A stretch of DNA of 37,680 bases from Pseudomonadota bacterium (GCA_021796835.1 JAKABO010000020.1:1-37680); one strand, 5' to 3'; positions 8,292 to 15,744 are shown, numbered from the stretch's first letter. Numbers and translations: made by a program. The notes: generated by a model from the letters alone, not told the origin.

Positions 8292-10235
8292 ATGCGTTGC
8301 GCACATCTCTCGGGCGATAACGGCTTGATCCGGGACACGGCAAAAATTCACGAACCGTGGCGCGGCCCTATCCTCATCAGGAGCATCCTGCGCCTGCTGT
8401 GCCTTTTCTGCCTTCTCCCGCTCCACTTTCCGGTTCAGGCCGCCATCTCCACATTGACGCAAGGATATTTCATTTTTTCCCCGGAAAACTCTCCGCCCAC
8501 GGAGGAACCCGGGCATTGGAACCCGGTCGCGCTTCCCGACAACTGGAATTTGAGTCACCCTGACCAGGGCGGAACCGGGTGGTACCAGTTCACTTTTTTT
8601 CTGGATCGTCCCAGTCACGATCTTTGGGGCATCTACTTACCCCGACTGAGCGCCAATGCTCAAGTTTTTGTCAATGGTGTCCTGGTGGGCAGCGGCGGAC
8701 GCATGGTCGAACCGATTTCCCTCAACAGTTTCCGGCCCCTGCTTTTTCCCGTCCCCGGCCGTCTGTTACACCCCGGAAACAACCTTCTCTCCATTGCCAT
8801 ACTGGGCTACCCCAATGAGACGTCCGGCCTGGAAAGCGTGCAGTTCGGCCTGTTCAACGAACTTGCCCCACGCCTTGACCATCGCTACATGCTCGAGGTC
8901 ACAACCCCCATCACGGTCTGCGTCCTGAACATCTCCCTGGCATTGGGTTTGTTTCTCCTCTGGAGACACCATCGCACGGAACCGCTTTATCTCATGCTTG
9001 CCCTGGGAAGTTTATGCAGCGGCATCTATACCTCCTCATTTTTCCTGACGGAAATTCCCGTACGGCACGATCTCTGGCTATGGTTCGTCTATACCCTCGC
9101 CATGGGGTTTTCCTTTATCATCCTGCTGGTCATCCACCGCTTCGTTCGGGTCAAACACCCCGTCCTGGAACGCTGGGTCGGCGCATACACCCTGATCACG
9201 CCCCTCCTGATCGCCTGGGCCGGCCCATCGCACTATTTAAAACTCTTCGGATACATGGGGGCCAGTTACGCGCTCCTTTCCCCCTACCTGTTCTATCTGG
9301 TCATCCTGCACCGCAAAACAGGGGACAAGATTGAATCCCTCCTCCTGCTCATCGTATTGTTGGTGCTGGCCGGGATAGGCATTCATGATCTGGACCAGAT
9401 GATCCTTCCCCACAGACACTTGCCCAATTACTATGCGTATTGGGCCGCTTCCTCCATGGGACTGGTCATCACCCTTCTGGTCATCCTGCGTTTCGACCGT
9501 ACCCTCAACCAGTACATCCTGCTGAATTCGGAACTCAACCGCCAGGTCGAAGAAAAATCCCGGGCATTGGCCTCCAGTTACAAGGAACATCTCACCTTAC
9601 TCACCCATACGGCGCTGCTGGACGAACGGGAACACATCCTGCGCGACCTGCATGACGGATTGGGCGGATACCTGGTCAGCGCACTGGCGCTCATCGACCG
9701 GATGCCCCTGACCACGCCCGCCTTGCAAAAGACCCTGCATACCGCCCTGGATGATTTGCGCCTCATGTCCGATTCCATCGACGACAAAAACGGGGATTTG
9801 TCCCTCCTGATCGCCAGCGTGCGCGAACGTCTCGATCTCGCCATGAGCGCCTGTGACATCACCCTTCACTGGCAAGTCACCGCCTCCCCTCAGTTGCCTC
9901 ATCCCAGCCCATCCCGCCATGTACAACTGGTCCGAATGATCCAGGAAATATTCAACAACGTGGCCAAACACAGTCGGGCACGGCATGTAAATTTCATTCT
10001 CGCGGATTCTTTCCTGGAAATCAGGGATGATGGAATCGGTTTTGACCCTCGGTCCCAGAAAACCGGACGAGGTTTGACCAACCTGAGGCGGCGCGCCGCG
10101 GAATTGGACCTGATCCTGACCATTCAATCAGACCACCACGGCACCCTGATCCGTATGGAATGGAGGCCTGCGATACTCCTTTCGACCCCCGACACCGAAC
10201 CTGACCAGGCTTCGGATACCCTGCGCCCGGTATGA
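8292..10235 (+). CDS. Membrane sensor histidine kinase, 7TM-DISM-like with HisKA_3/HATPase
   Basis: The 647-residue sensor has a signal-anchor segment (about residues 28-50), then an extracytoplasmic beta-rich sugar-binding-like domain (about 55-195, with WYQFTFFLD and FVNGVLVGSGG), about seven membrane segments (205-400), a coiled coil (405-440), a NarL-type dimerisation domain with phosphoacceptor His454 (EREHILRDLHDGLGG), and an ATPase domain with N-box (551-563), DDGIGF (579-584) and GRGLTNLRRR. Such kinases normally phosphorylate a LuxR-type response regulator, but none is encoded on either side. The ATG at 8292 is used; a TTG at 8325 is a weaker alternative. Co-transcribed with the M50 protease. 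Ligand unknown. Confidence 0.88.
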   Translation: MRCAHLSGDNGLIRDTAKIHEPWRGPILIRSILRLLCLFCLLPLHFPVQAAISTLTQGYFIFSPENSPPTEEPGHWNPVALPDNWNLSHPDQGGTGWYQFTFFLDRPSHDLWGIYLPRLSANAQVFVNGVLVGSGGRMVEPISLNSFRPLLFPVPGRLLHPGNNLLSIAILGYPNETSGLESVQFGLFNELAPRLDHRYMLEVTTPITVCVLNISLALGLFLLWRHHRTEPLYLMLALGSLCSGIYTSSFFLTEIPVRHDLWLWFVYTLAMGFSFIILLVIHRFVRVKHPVLERWVGAYTLITPLLIAWAGPSHYLKLFGYMGASYALLSPYLFYLVILHRKTGDKIESLLLLIVLLVLAGIGIHDLDQMILPHRHLPNYYAYWAASSMGLVITLLVILRFDRTLNQYILLNSELNRQVEEKSRALASSYKEHLTLLTHTALLDEREHILRDLHDGLGGYLVSALALIDRMPLTTPALQKTLHTALDDLRLMSDSIDDKNGDLSLLIASVRERLDLAMSACDITLHWQVTASPQLPHPSPSRHVQLVRMIQEIFNNVAKHSRARHVNFILADSFLEIRDDGIGFDPRSQKTGRGLTNLRRRAAELDLILTIQSDHHGTLIRMEWRPAILLSTPDTEPDQASDTLRPV

Positions 10236-10317
10236 CCGGACTGCTCCCCAGCCCTTTACGGCAGCGTCAAATGCGGCGCAAGGCACGTGCGGGAGCCGTC
10301 AGGCAACTGGGTCGTGC

Positions 10318-10635
10318 TTACTCCGTCGATTCGATGACTTCCCCGTAGGCATCTTCGAGGTAATGAATGGTCTTGAATTCGCCATGGCGCACAGAGATCC
10401 AGTCATCTTTCACTTCCACCTCGTATTCGGATGGCCTCATCAACTGCAGGAGCGCAAACCATACGTGGGCATCTTCAGGCGCCTCTAACGGAAAATCGGC
10501 CAGTTCATCGCCGGCATAGGCAGAGACGAGCGCCCTGAAATGAGCCCATTTGTCTTGATCCGAGGTATCGAACTCCTCTATGTAGGTCTTGACCACCGTG
10601 TGGAATTCCTGCTTGGTCACCTGAAAAGTGGGCAT
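10318..10635 (-). CDS. Unrecognised small acidic protein
   Basis: A 105-residue soluble protein, rich in Asp and Glu, with no signal peptide or membrane segment. It starts MPTFQVTKQEFHTVVKTYI. I do not recognise a family. Tryptophans (WAHF, WFALL, DDWISV) and an alternating pattern in the C-terminal half suggest a compact alpha/beta fold. A GTG nine bases upstream (10644) is an alternative start; neither has a strong ribosome-binding site. It is convergent with the histidine kinase, with 82 bases between them, and sits at the left end of the accessory block. The coding call rests on length and amino-acid composition only. Confidence 0.55.
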   Translation of the reverse strand: MPTFQVTKQEFHTVVKTYIEEFDTSDQDKWAHFRALVSAYAGDELADFPLEAPEDAHVWFALLQLMRPSEYEVEVKDDWISVRHGEFKTIHYLEDAYGEVIESTE

Positions 10636-10644
10636 ACAGATCAC

Positions 10645-11052
10645 TCGCTGAATAAAGACGGCTCCATCTTACCTGTTTTTGCGCCCCGGTGCCGGCTAAA
10701 CCTGCCCCGTATTCGGTGAACCTACCTATCTGATTTGAACCCAGGGCGGCGCATCCATTGTATTTCGTCATCGCACCGCCAGCCATGTTCATGGAGTATT
10801 TTTGGGTGGCACGTCCGCACGAACGGAAGCCGCACAAAAAAACAGGGCGAATGAAAGTATCAGACCAAGGTAGGGACGTATGATCATGAGGTTCACCAAG
10901 AAATCAGCAGGTTCAGATCTCCGATGATACACCCGTCTCGTGAATCTGAAGTAATCAGTCTTCCTGAAGAAGGTGAAATGTTGTGCCGCGTAATGCCATT
11001 TTTTCTGGCCGGATCAATGGGTTCCCGTTGTCGGTCGACGGTCTTCCATTTG
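10645..11052. other. Long gene-poor interval
   Basis: No convincing gene in this stretch on either strand; the longest frames are about 30 codons with no ribosome-binding site or recognisable product. It is more AT-rich than its surroundings toward the right end. A short imperfect palindrome, CTTCCTGAAGAAGG, lies near 10960. It could be decayed sequence next to a mobile insertion, but no transposase remnant was recognised. Confidence 0.4.
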
Positions 11053-11088
11053 GTTTAAATTTTTGCTAGACTTCAAAATATTTTAAAC
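11053..11088 (+). promoter_or_regulatory. Inverted repeat and promoter before the XRE-ImmA gene
   Basis: GTTTAAA (11053-11059) and TTTAAAC (11082-11088) form a perfect 7-base inverted repeat, 22 bases apart, flanking an AT-rich segment with a TTGCTA at 11063-11068 and TATTTT near 11079-11084 that could act as promoter elements. The site lies just upstream of the ribosome-binding site AGGAGG (11097-11102). Autoregulation by the XRE protein at such a site is typical of toxin-antitoxin operons; this is inference. Confidence 0.45.
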
Positions 11089-11106
11089 AAAACCCCAGGA
11101 GGCGCC

Positions 11107-12186
11107 TTGATCGCAGATCGCATTCGTCAAGCACGACTGGCGGCAGGCCTGACGCTGGGAGCTTTGGGCGAGAAGGTCTGTGTTTCGCACACCGCCATCC
11201 AGAAGTACGAGAAGGGCCTGTTGACCCCGTCGTCATCTCAGCTCCTCAAACTGGCTCGCGCCTGCAACATCCGGACCGAATACTTCTTCCGCACGCATAC
11301 GGTCGAACTGTTGCAGCCAGAGTTCAGAAAGACCTCGACCTTCGGCAAGACGGCACAGGAGGCACTCAAGATCAAAGTCATAGAACTGGTCGAAAAGCGC
11401 GTCGAGTTGCTGGGGGCGTTCCCCGAGGTTCCCATTCTGGCATTCGCTCCCCCGGCTACGCTGGCAGACCACATCGCCACACTCGACGAAATCGAGACGT
11501 TCTCGGACCAGGTGCGCAGTGCATGGCAGTTGGGCATGAACCCGATCGCCGACCTCACCGACACCCTCGAAGGACTGGGCTTGCTGGTCATCGTGGTCGA
11601 GGAGGAAAACCCTGGGTTCTCTGGCTTGACTGCCAAGGCGCGCACGGACGACGGCCGTGAGTATCCGATCGTGGTCGTCTCCAAGCGCTGGCCCGGCGAT
11701 CGGCAGCGGTTTACGCTGGCTCACGAACTTGGGCATCTGCTGCTCGAAGGGCGGCTGGCTGGTGGAATTAACGAAGAGAAGGCCTGCGACCGATTCGCGG
11801 GGGCTTTCTTGGCGCCACGTATCGCGGTTCATCAGTTGCTGGGGCAGCAGCGTCACGCTCTGGAATGGCAAGAACTCTATGTTCTCAAGCATGAATTTGG
11901 CCTGTCGATGGCCAGATGGCTGCAACGTGCCAGGCAGTGTGATGTGATCACCGATACCACTCACCTCTCGATGTTCAAGCGGTTTTCTGCCAAGGGCTGG
12001 CGCAAGAACGAGCCGGGCGGCCCGCTGCCAAAGGAGCATCCACAACTATTCGATCAACTGGTATACCGTGCCTTGGCCGAGCAGTACATCTCCGAAAGCA
12101 AGGCAGCCGAACTCCTGGGCATCCCGATGATGCGCTTCCACAAAGAACGCCAGTTGGAGCTGTCAGATGTGGTTGCTCATCAGTGA
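11107..12186 (+). CDS. XRE-family regulator with ImmA/IrrE metallopeptidase domain (putative antitoxin)
   Basis: A 359-residue fusion. Residues 1-60 are a Cro/C1-type helix-turn-helix (RIRQARLAAGLTLGALGEK, then SHTAIQKYEKG). Residues about 150-245 are an ImmA/IrrE (COG2856) domain with zinc motif HELGH (206-210) and the downstream acidic/alanine helix NEEKACDRFAGAFLAP. The C-terminal 100 residues are of unclear fold. Translation starts at TTG with a strong AGGAGG site four bases before it. The 3' end overlaps a PIN-domain gene by 20 bases. XRE-COG2856 proteins paired with a small toxin-like gene are predicted antitoxins, here possibly both repressor and protease. A stress or phage-type regulator is the alternative. 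Confidence 0.85.
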   Translation: MIADRIRQARLAAGLTLGALGEKVCVSHTAIQKYEKGLLTPSSSQLLKLARACNIRTEYFFRTHTVELLQPEFRKTSTFGKTAQEALKIKVIELVEKRVELLGAFPEVPILAFAPPATLADHIATLDEIETFSDQVRSAWQLGMNPIADLTDTLEGLGLLVIVVEEENPGFSGLTAKARTDDGREYPIVVVSKRWPGDRQRFTLAHELGHLLLEGRLAGGINEEKACDRFAGAFLAPRIAVHQLLGQQRHALEWQELYVLKHEFGLSMARWLQRARQCDVITDTTHLSMFKRFSAKGWRKNEPGGPLPKEHPQLFDQLVYRALAEQYISESKAAELLGIPMMRFHKERQLELSDVVAHQ

Positions 12187-12676
12187 TGCCAACATCTTGA
12201 TCGACATGGAGGCCGGGGCGTTGATGGAAACGCTCTTTCGGCTTCCGATGCGGTTCGGGATCCCTGATCTGCTGTACTACGAAGAAATCGAGCCCGGCAG
12301 TCCAGGCCTCGAGGATCAGGGCTTGCAGATCATGGAGGTCAGTGGCGACTTCGTGGCGTATGCCCAGCAGTTACCAAGCCAACACAACCGTCTGCTTCCT
12401 GCAAAAAATGGCCCCAAGCCCAGTCACAACGATTACCTGGCACTGGCACTTGCGAAGCAGGAAGCCTGTACTCTGTTGACGGGCGACACCAATTTGCGAA
12501 TTGTTGCCAGCAAGGAGCAGGTCAACGTCATGGGCACCATTGGGCTGTTGTGCGCCATGATTGAAAATCAGTTGCTGACGGTCGACGACGCCTTCAAGGC
12601 GATCGACAAAATGAAGTCTGGCAAGCGTAGGCTGCCTTGGCCGGAAGCTGAAAAAATGCTGAATGCACTGCGCTGA
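12167..12676 (+). CDS. PIN-domain protein (putative toxin nuclease)
   Basis: A 169-residue protein with the PIN nuclease pattern: SDANILID (Asp7) at the N-terminus, acidic EE at 39-40, SHNDYLALALA (Asp89) and TGDTNL (Asp107). PIN domains cut RNA with a magnesium site made of these acidic residues, and many act as toxins of type II modules. The ATG lies inside the upstream XRE-ImmA frame (20-base overlap) with GGAG before it, so expression is coupled. It is not VapC-sized (about 130) and has a C-terminal helical extension with a basic KSGKRR. Toxicity has not been shown here; the role is inferred from context. Confidence 0.8.
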   Translation: MWLLISDANILIDMEAGALMETLFRLPMRFGIPDLLYYEEIEPGSPGLEDQGLQIMEVSGDFVAYAQQLPSQHNRLLPAKNGPKPSHNDYLALALAKQEACTLLTGDTNLRIVASKEQVNVMGTIGLLCAMIENQLLTVDDAFKAIDKMKSGKRRLPWPEAEKMLNALR

Positions 12677-12686
12677 TTACTGAGCA

Positions 12687-12740
12687 TGATCAGTCATTTT
12701 GATGGATTTTCAGGGGGTAGTGATCATTTTGGATGAGGGT
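12687..12740. repeat. Imperfect direct repeats, possible IS scar
   Basis: TGATCAGTCATTTTGATGG (about 12688-12706) and TGATCATTTTGGATGAGG (about 12721-12738) are imperfect direct repeats 33 bases apart. Multiple short terminal repeats of this TGATCA-TTTT-GATG kind remind me of IS21-family ends, but no istA or istB frame follows. The next 110 bases up to 12848 contain nothing recognisable. Confidence 0.25.
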
Positions 12741-12848
12741 CGAGGGAGGTGAACACGGAAGTACGTCTCGTGAGTGGCGTACCAGTTTCTTCCACCGCAA
12801 CCTGGCTCGCACCGCGCGAAAGAAAGTACATGACCCTGGTGTTTGGCG

Positions 12849-13103
12849 TCACTTTGCATTCCATTCGTAGACTGTGACTATGGAAGATTTGGTTGTATGC
12901 ACTGGATCACTAAATGCCAGAGTTCTGGCCTCTTCCAGACTGGCGGCCTTGATTATGTAAGCGCCCCCTGACTTGTCTGTAAAAGGACCGGCCAGTTCGA
13001 GTTTCTCTTGGCGCCTCAAACGATCCAGGAATGCATAATGCTCGTCGATGACGGACATTTGAAATTGCGGAGTGCGGAGTGTCGTGACTAAATATCGAAA
13101 CAT
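12849..13103 (-). CDS. YCII-domain protein
   Basis: An 84-residue small soluble protein of the YCII family (dimeric alpha-beta barrel-like fold; function mostly unknown). The sequence starts MFRYLVTTLRTPQ, contains a histidine at 22 (DEHYAFLDRL), the AGPFTDKSGGAYII strand, and the SLEEARTLAFSDP helix that marks the family. An AAGGGAAA ribosome-binding site precedes this ATG. A longer open frame continues upstream antisense to the transporter tail, but that extension is shadow. It stands alone, 163 bases from the next gene; that gap shows nothing recognisable. A second YciI-type protein is at 24448-24744. Confidence 0.8.
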   Translation of the reverse strand: MFRYLVTTLRTPQFQMSVIDEHYAFLDRLRRQEKLELAGPFTDKSGGAYIIKAASLEEARTLAFSDPVHTTKSSIVTVYEWNAK

Positions 13104-13266
13104 CAATTTCCCTTTTCCCAATGGTTGCCGGCCGAAGTTGTAGTTACGCCTTCTCACCGGCGCATCTTGCCGCGAACCAATTGGAATAGCAAGGCCGCCA
13201 GATCGCTTCAGCCATCTACGATGGCACCGCGTTCGAGCAAGCAACCACCACCACACCAATCTCCCG

Positions 13267-14319
13267 TTAGTGCGAATGCAAATGGTGGGCGTCCGGGAAA
13301 TGAGGATGCGAGTGCCTGATCGGCTCATGGCGGTGCAGGTGGGTATGGCGGGTGCCGGGAAGCACGGGCTCATTGTGTCCGTGGTCATGGTGCTCATCGC
13401 CTTCACCGTGAACATGCTCGTGGACATGCTCAAGCGATTCGTGGGTATGCTCATGCTCGTGCTGCTCGGTGAGGTGCAGCCACACACCGATAGCCATCAA
13501 CCCGGCCGCTACCAGCAACTTCAGCGTCAGGGATTCGTCGAGGAGAACGATAGCCAGTGCCGCGCCGAAAAATGGCGCAACCGAGAAATATGCGCCGGTA
13601 CGTGCCGTACCGAGGTGGCGTAAACCGATCACAAACAAGGTGAGGCTTGCGCCATAACTGGCAAATCCCAGTAGCGCCGCCCAGAGGACCGTACCGATTT
13701 CCGGCCAGGTCGCATGGGTCGCCAATGCGAGAACGAGATTGGTGGCACCTGCCACGAGACCCTTGGTCATGGCGATGAAGGAGGCGTCGACAAGCGACAC
13801 CTTGCGGGTCAAATTATTGTCGATAGCCCAGGCAAGGCAGGCGCCCAGAACAGCCAGCGCTGGCCACGCCCCGGCGAAATGCGCTTCCCCTGGCCAACTC
13901 AGCACGATGGCACCGGTAATGATGGCAAACATGCCCAAGGCGATACGTCGGTCGAAATTCTCCTTGAAGGCAAACCAGGCCAGCAACGCCGTCAGAACAC
14001 CTTCGGCGTTAAGCAGGAGAGAGGCTCCAGATGCCGGCATCGCCGACAGCCCGAACAACAGCAATACGGGTCCGATGATGCCGCCAGCGATAATCGCCCC
14101 GGCAAGCCAGCCCCAACCATTTCTTTCAAGGCAAACCGGTGGCGCGTGCCGCACCCGACGCACCAACCACAAACCGATCCCCGAGCCCAGATATAGCAGC
14201 GCAGCCAACAACCATGGGCTGACGTGGGTCAACAGCAACTTGGCGAGTGGTGTGCTGGCTCCAAATAATGCAGCCGCTGCCAGAGCGGCGACGACGCCAT
14301 GGTCTATTCCACGCGTCAT
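13267..14319 (-). CDS. EamA/DMT-family transporter with His-rich C-terminal tail
   Basis: A 350-residue inner-membrane transporter with ten membrane segments from two EamA repeats (FGASTPLAKLLL near the start; GLRHLGTARTGAYFSVAPFF in the second half). After the last segment a tail of about 67 residues (284-350) contains 23 histidines in HxH runs with scattered acids, probably a cytoplasmic metal-binding extension. The gene overlaps the upstream MerR regulator by 4 bases (ATGA), and a CDF exporter is divergent, so a role in export or handling of Zn, Cd, Pb, Ni or Co is likely. The DMT superfamily has many substrates, so the metal role is inference. Confidence 0.88.
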   Translation of the reverse strand: MTRGIDHGVVAALAAAALFGASTPLAKLLLTHVSPWLLAALLYLGSGIGLWLVRRVRHAPPVCLERNGWGWLAGAIIAGGIIGPVLLLFGLSAMPASGASLLLNAEGVLTALLAWFAFKENFDRRIALGMFAIITGAIVLSWPGEAHFAGAWPALAVLGACLAWAIDNNLTRKVSLVDASFIAMTKGLVAGATNLVLALATHATWPEIGTVLWAALLGFASYGASLTLFVIGLRHLGTARTGAYFSVAPFFGAALAIVLLDESLTLKLLVAAGLMAIGVWLHLTEQHEHEHTHESLEHVHEHVHGEGDEHHDHGHNEPVLPGTRHTHLHRHEPIRHSHPHFPDAHHLHSH

Positions 14320-14816
14320 GCGCCGCTCCGGCGGACGGACGGCCTTGTCGACATCTCGGCCTTTTTCGATCCAGGAAGGCCTTCAATGTGACAGGCACAC
14401 GCTTCGCCGCGTGCTGCGGCAACCAATTCGTGAAGGATGCCACAGTCGCCCGCGACGTGGGCGACACCACATCGACCTCGCAATGAAGCGAGTTGCCGCT
14501 CCAGCGCCTGCATGCTCTTCAGCCGTGCCCGGACCCGAGCCAGTTGTGCATCGATCAGGCGGTCAATATCGCCACAGTCGTTCTCAGGGCAGGCGACAAA
14601 TTCCAGAAGACGCTTTACGTCCGCGAGCGGGATATCCAGTGCGCGGCAATGGCGAATGAATGCCAGCCGTTCGAGATGTGCCGGCCCGTAGGCACGATAA
14701 CCGTTAGTGCTACGCGCAGGATCGGGTAGCAACCCTGTCTTTTCGTAGTAACGGATCGTCTCGATATCGACGCCCGCGGCCGCGCCCAATTCGCCAATAC
14801 GCATAACCGTTTCCAT
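14316..14816 (-). CDS. PbrR/CadR-type MerR metal-responsive regulator
   Basis: A 166-residue MerR-family activator. The N-terminal winged HTH is MRIGELGAAAGVDIETIRYY; a long dimerisation helix follows. Metal-site cysteines are Cys81, Cys116 and Cys125, with spacing 35 and 9 residues as I recall for PbrR proteins (CadR has 35 and 7); further Cys76, Cys140 and Cys142 (GEACACH) sit nearby. This points to Pb(II)/Cd(II) sensing. ATG at 14816 is given; the ATG at 14804 (MRIGEL) is an equally good start. It is co-transcribed with the His-tailed transporter and divergent from the CDF gene, whose promoter has the stretched spacer these activators untwist. Confidence 0.88.
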   Translation of the reverse strand: METVMRIGELGAAAGVDIETIRYYEKTGLLPDPARSTNGYRAYGPAHLERLAFIRHCRALDIPLADVKRLLEFVACPENDCGDIDRLIDAQLARVRARLKSMQALERQLASLRGRCGVAHVAGDCGILHELVAAARGEACACHIEGLPGSKKAEMSTRPSVRRSGA

Positions 14817-14857
14817 GAAAAATCCCTTTATGCCAAGAACGGATTCATTTTACACGC

Positions 14858-14888
14858 TTGACTCTGGAGTGACTACGGGGTGTGAAAT
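14858..14888 (+). promoter_or_regulatory. MerR-type promoter/operator of the CDF gene
   Basis: TTGACT (14858-14863) and TGAAAT (14883-14888) are separated by 19 bases, longer than the normal 17, as in promoters activated by MerR-family proteins. Within the spacer, ACTCTGGAGTGACTACGGGGT forms an imperfect dyad, very close to the remembered pbrA operator layout (ACTCTATAGT..CTAGAGGGT). It lies between the regulator and the CDF transporter. Confidence 0.75.
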
Positions 14889-14920
14889 ACCAGCCAGAAC
14901 CCACGCAAAGGAGAAAAATC

Positions 14921-15598
14921 ATGTCTGTTGGTTGCTGCGGTGCTGCCTGCACCTCTCAAACCGCCATCAGCCCACGTTTTCGCAAGGCGCTCTGGGTGGC
15001 TCTTGTCATCAATGCCGTGATGTTTGCGGTCGAGATCGTTGGCGGACTCAAGTCGGGGTCAGTATCACTGCTGGCTGATGCGGTGGATTTTGCTGCGGAT
15101 GCCGTCAACTATGGAATTTCGCTGGCCGTTTTCTCGATGGGCGCCACTTCGCGCTCTCGCGCCGCCCTGGTGAAAGGCCGATCGATGGCGGCGTTCGGGC
15201 TATTCGTACTCGGCAAGACCGTCTGGGCCGCCATCGGGGGTATCCCACCCGAACCGCTGACGATGGGCGCGATCGCCGTGCTGGCGCTTGCGGCCAATGG
15301 AAGCGTGGCCCTGATGCTCTACGCCTTCCGCAACGGCGATGCCAATATGCGTTCGGTCTGGCTGTGCAGCCGCAATGATGCCATCGGCAATACTGCGGTA
15401 ATATTGGCGGCAGCTGGCGTGTTCGGCACCGGGAGCAGGTGGCCCGATCTCGTCGTCGCTCTGCTCATGGGCGGGTTGGCAGTGTTCTCAGGCGTTTCCG
15501 TGATACGCCATGCCCACAAGGAACTCTCCCATCCGCACAAATCTTCTGTTCAGCATCCGACGATACATTTGGCTTCCCGGTCAGATCCAAAAATATAA
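14921..15598 (+). CDS. CDF-like heavy-metal cation transporter
   Basis: A 225-residue inner-membrane protein of the cation diffusion facilitator type (proton-driven efflux of divalent metals). An N-terminal Cys cluster (MSVGCCGAAC) precedes about six membrane segments. Metal-site acids are visible in ADAVDFAADAVNYG (second segment) and RNDAIGNTAVI (fifth). The C-terminal cytoplasmic domain common in larger CDF proteins is missing; the tail is a short His-containing stretch (HAHKELSHPHK). The ATG at 14921 is chosen because AAAGGAG precedes it; a frame opening at 14882 lies inside the promoter. Divergent from the PbrR/CadR-type gene, so probably metal-induced. Confidence 0.88.
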   Translation: MSVGCCGAACTSQTAISPRFRKALWVALVINAVMFAVEIVGGLKSGSVSLLADAVDFAADAVNYGISLAVFSMGATSRSRAALVKGRSMAAFGLFVLGKTVWAAIGGIPPEPLTMGAIAVLALAANGSVALMLYAFRNGDANMRSVWLCSRNDAIGNTAVILAAAGVFGTGSRWPDLVVALLMGGLAVFSGVSVIRHAHKELSHPHKSSVQHPTIHLASRSDPKI

Positions 15599-15614
15599 TC
15601 GCCCGAACAGAATG

Positions 15615-15640
15615 AAAAAGCCGACTGAGAACAGTCGGCC
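15615..15640 (-). terminator. Rho-independent terminator of tRNA-Phe
   Basis: On the minus strand GCCGACTG-ttct-CAGTCGGC (15620-15639) is a perfect 8-base stem followed by TTTTT (15615-15619). It lies 9 bases after the tRNA 3' end. Confidence 0.88.
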
Positions 15641-15648
15641 TTCTAAAT

Positions 15649-15724
<76 letters not shown>

Positions 15725-15738
15725 ACACTAAGCCGCTC

Positions 15739-15744
15739 ATTATA
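15739..15744 (-). promoter_or_regulatory. Predicted -10 element of tRNA-Phe
   Basis: A perfect TATAAT on the minus strand, 14 bases before the tRNA 5' end. The -35 region is poor (near TGTACG at 17-base spacing). Confidence 0.5.

Noticed and set aside
10232-10348. 38-codon frame overlapping the histidine kinase stop (ATGA)
   Set aside because: Considered as the start of a response regulator, but it lacks the receiver-domain pattern and ends quickly; probably not a gene.
12849-13487. 212-codon minus-strand frame ending in the YCII protein
   Set aside because: The upstream part is an out-of-frame reading of the His-rich transporter tail; the real start is the ATG at 13103 with its ribosome-binding site.
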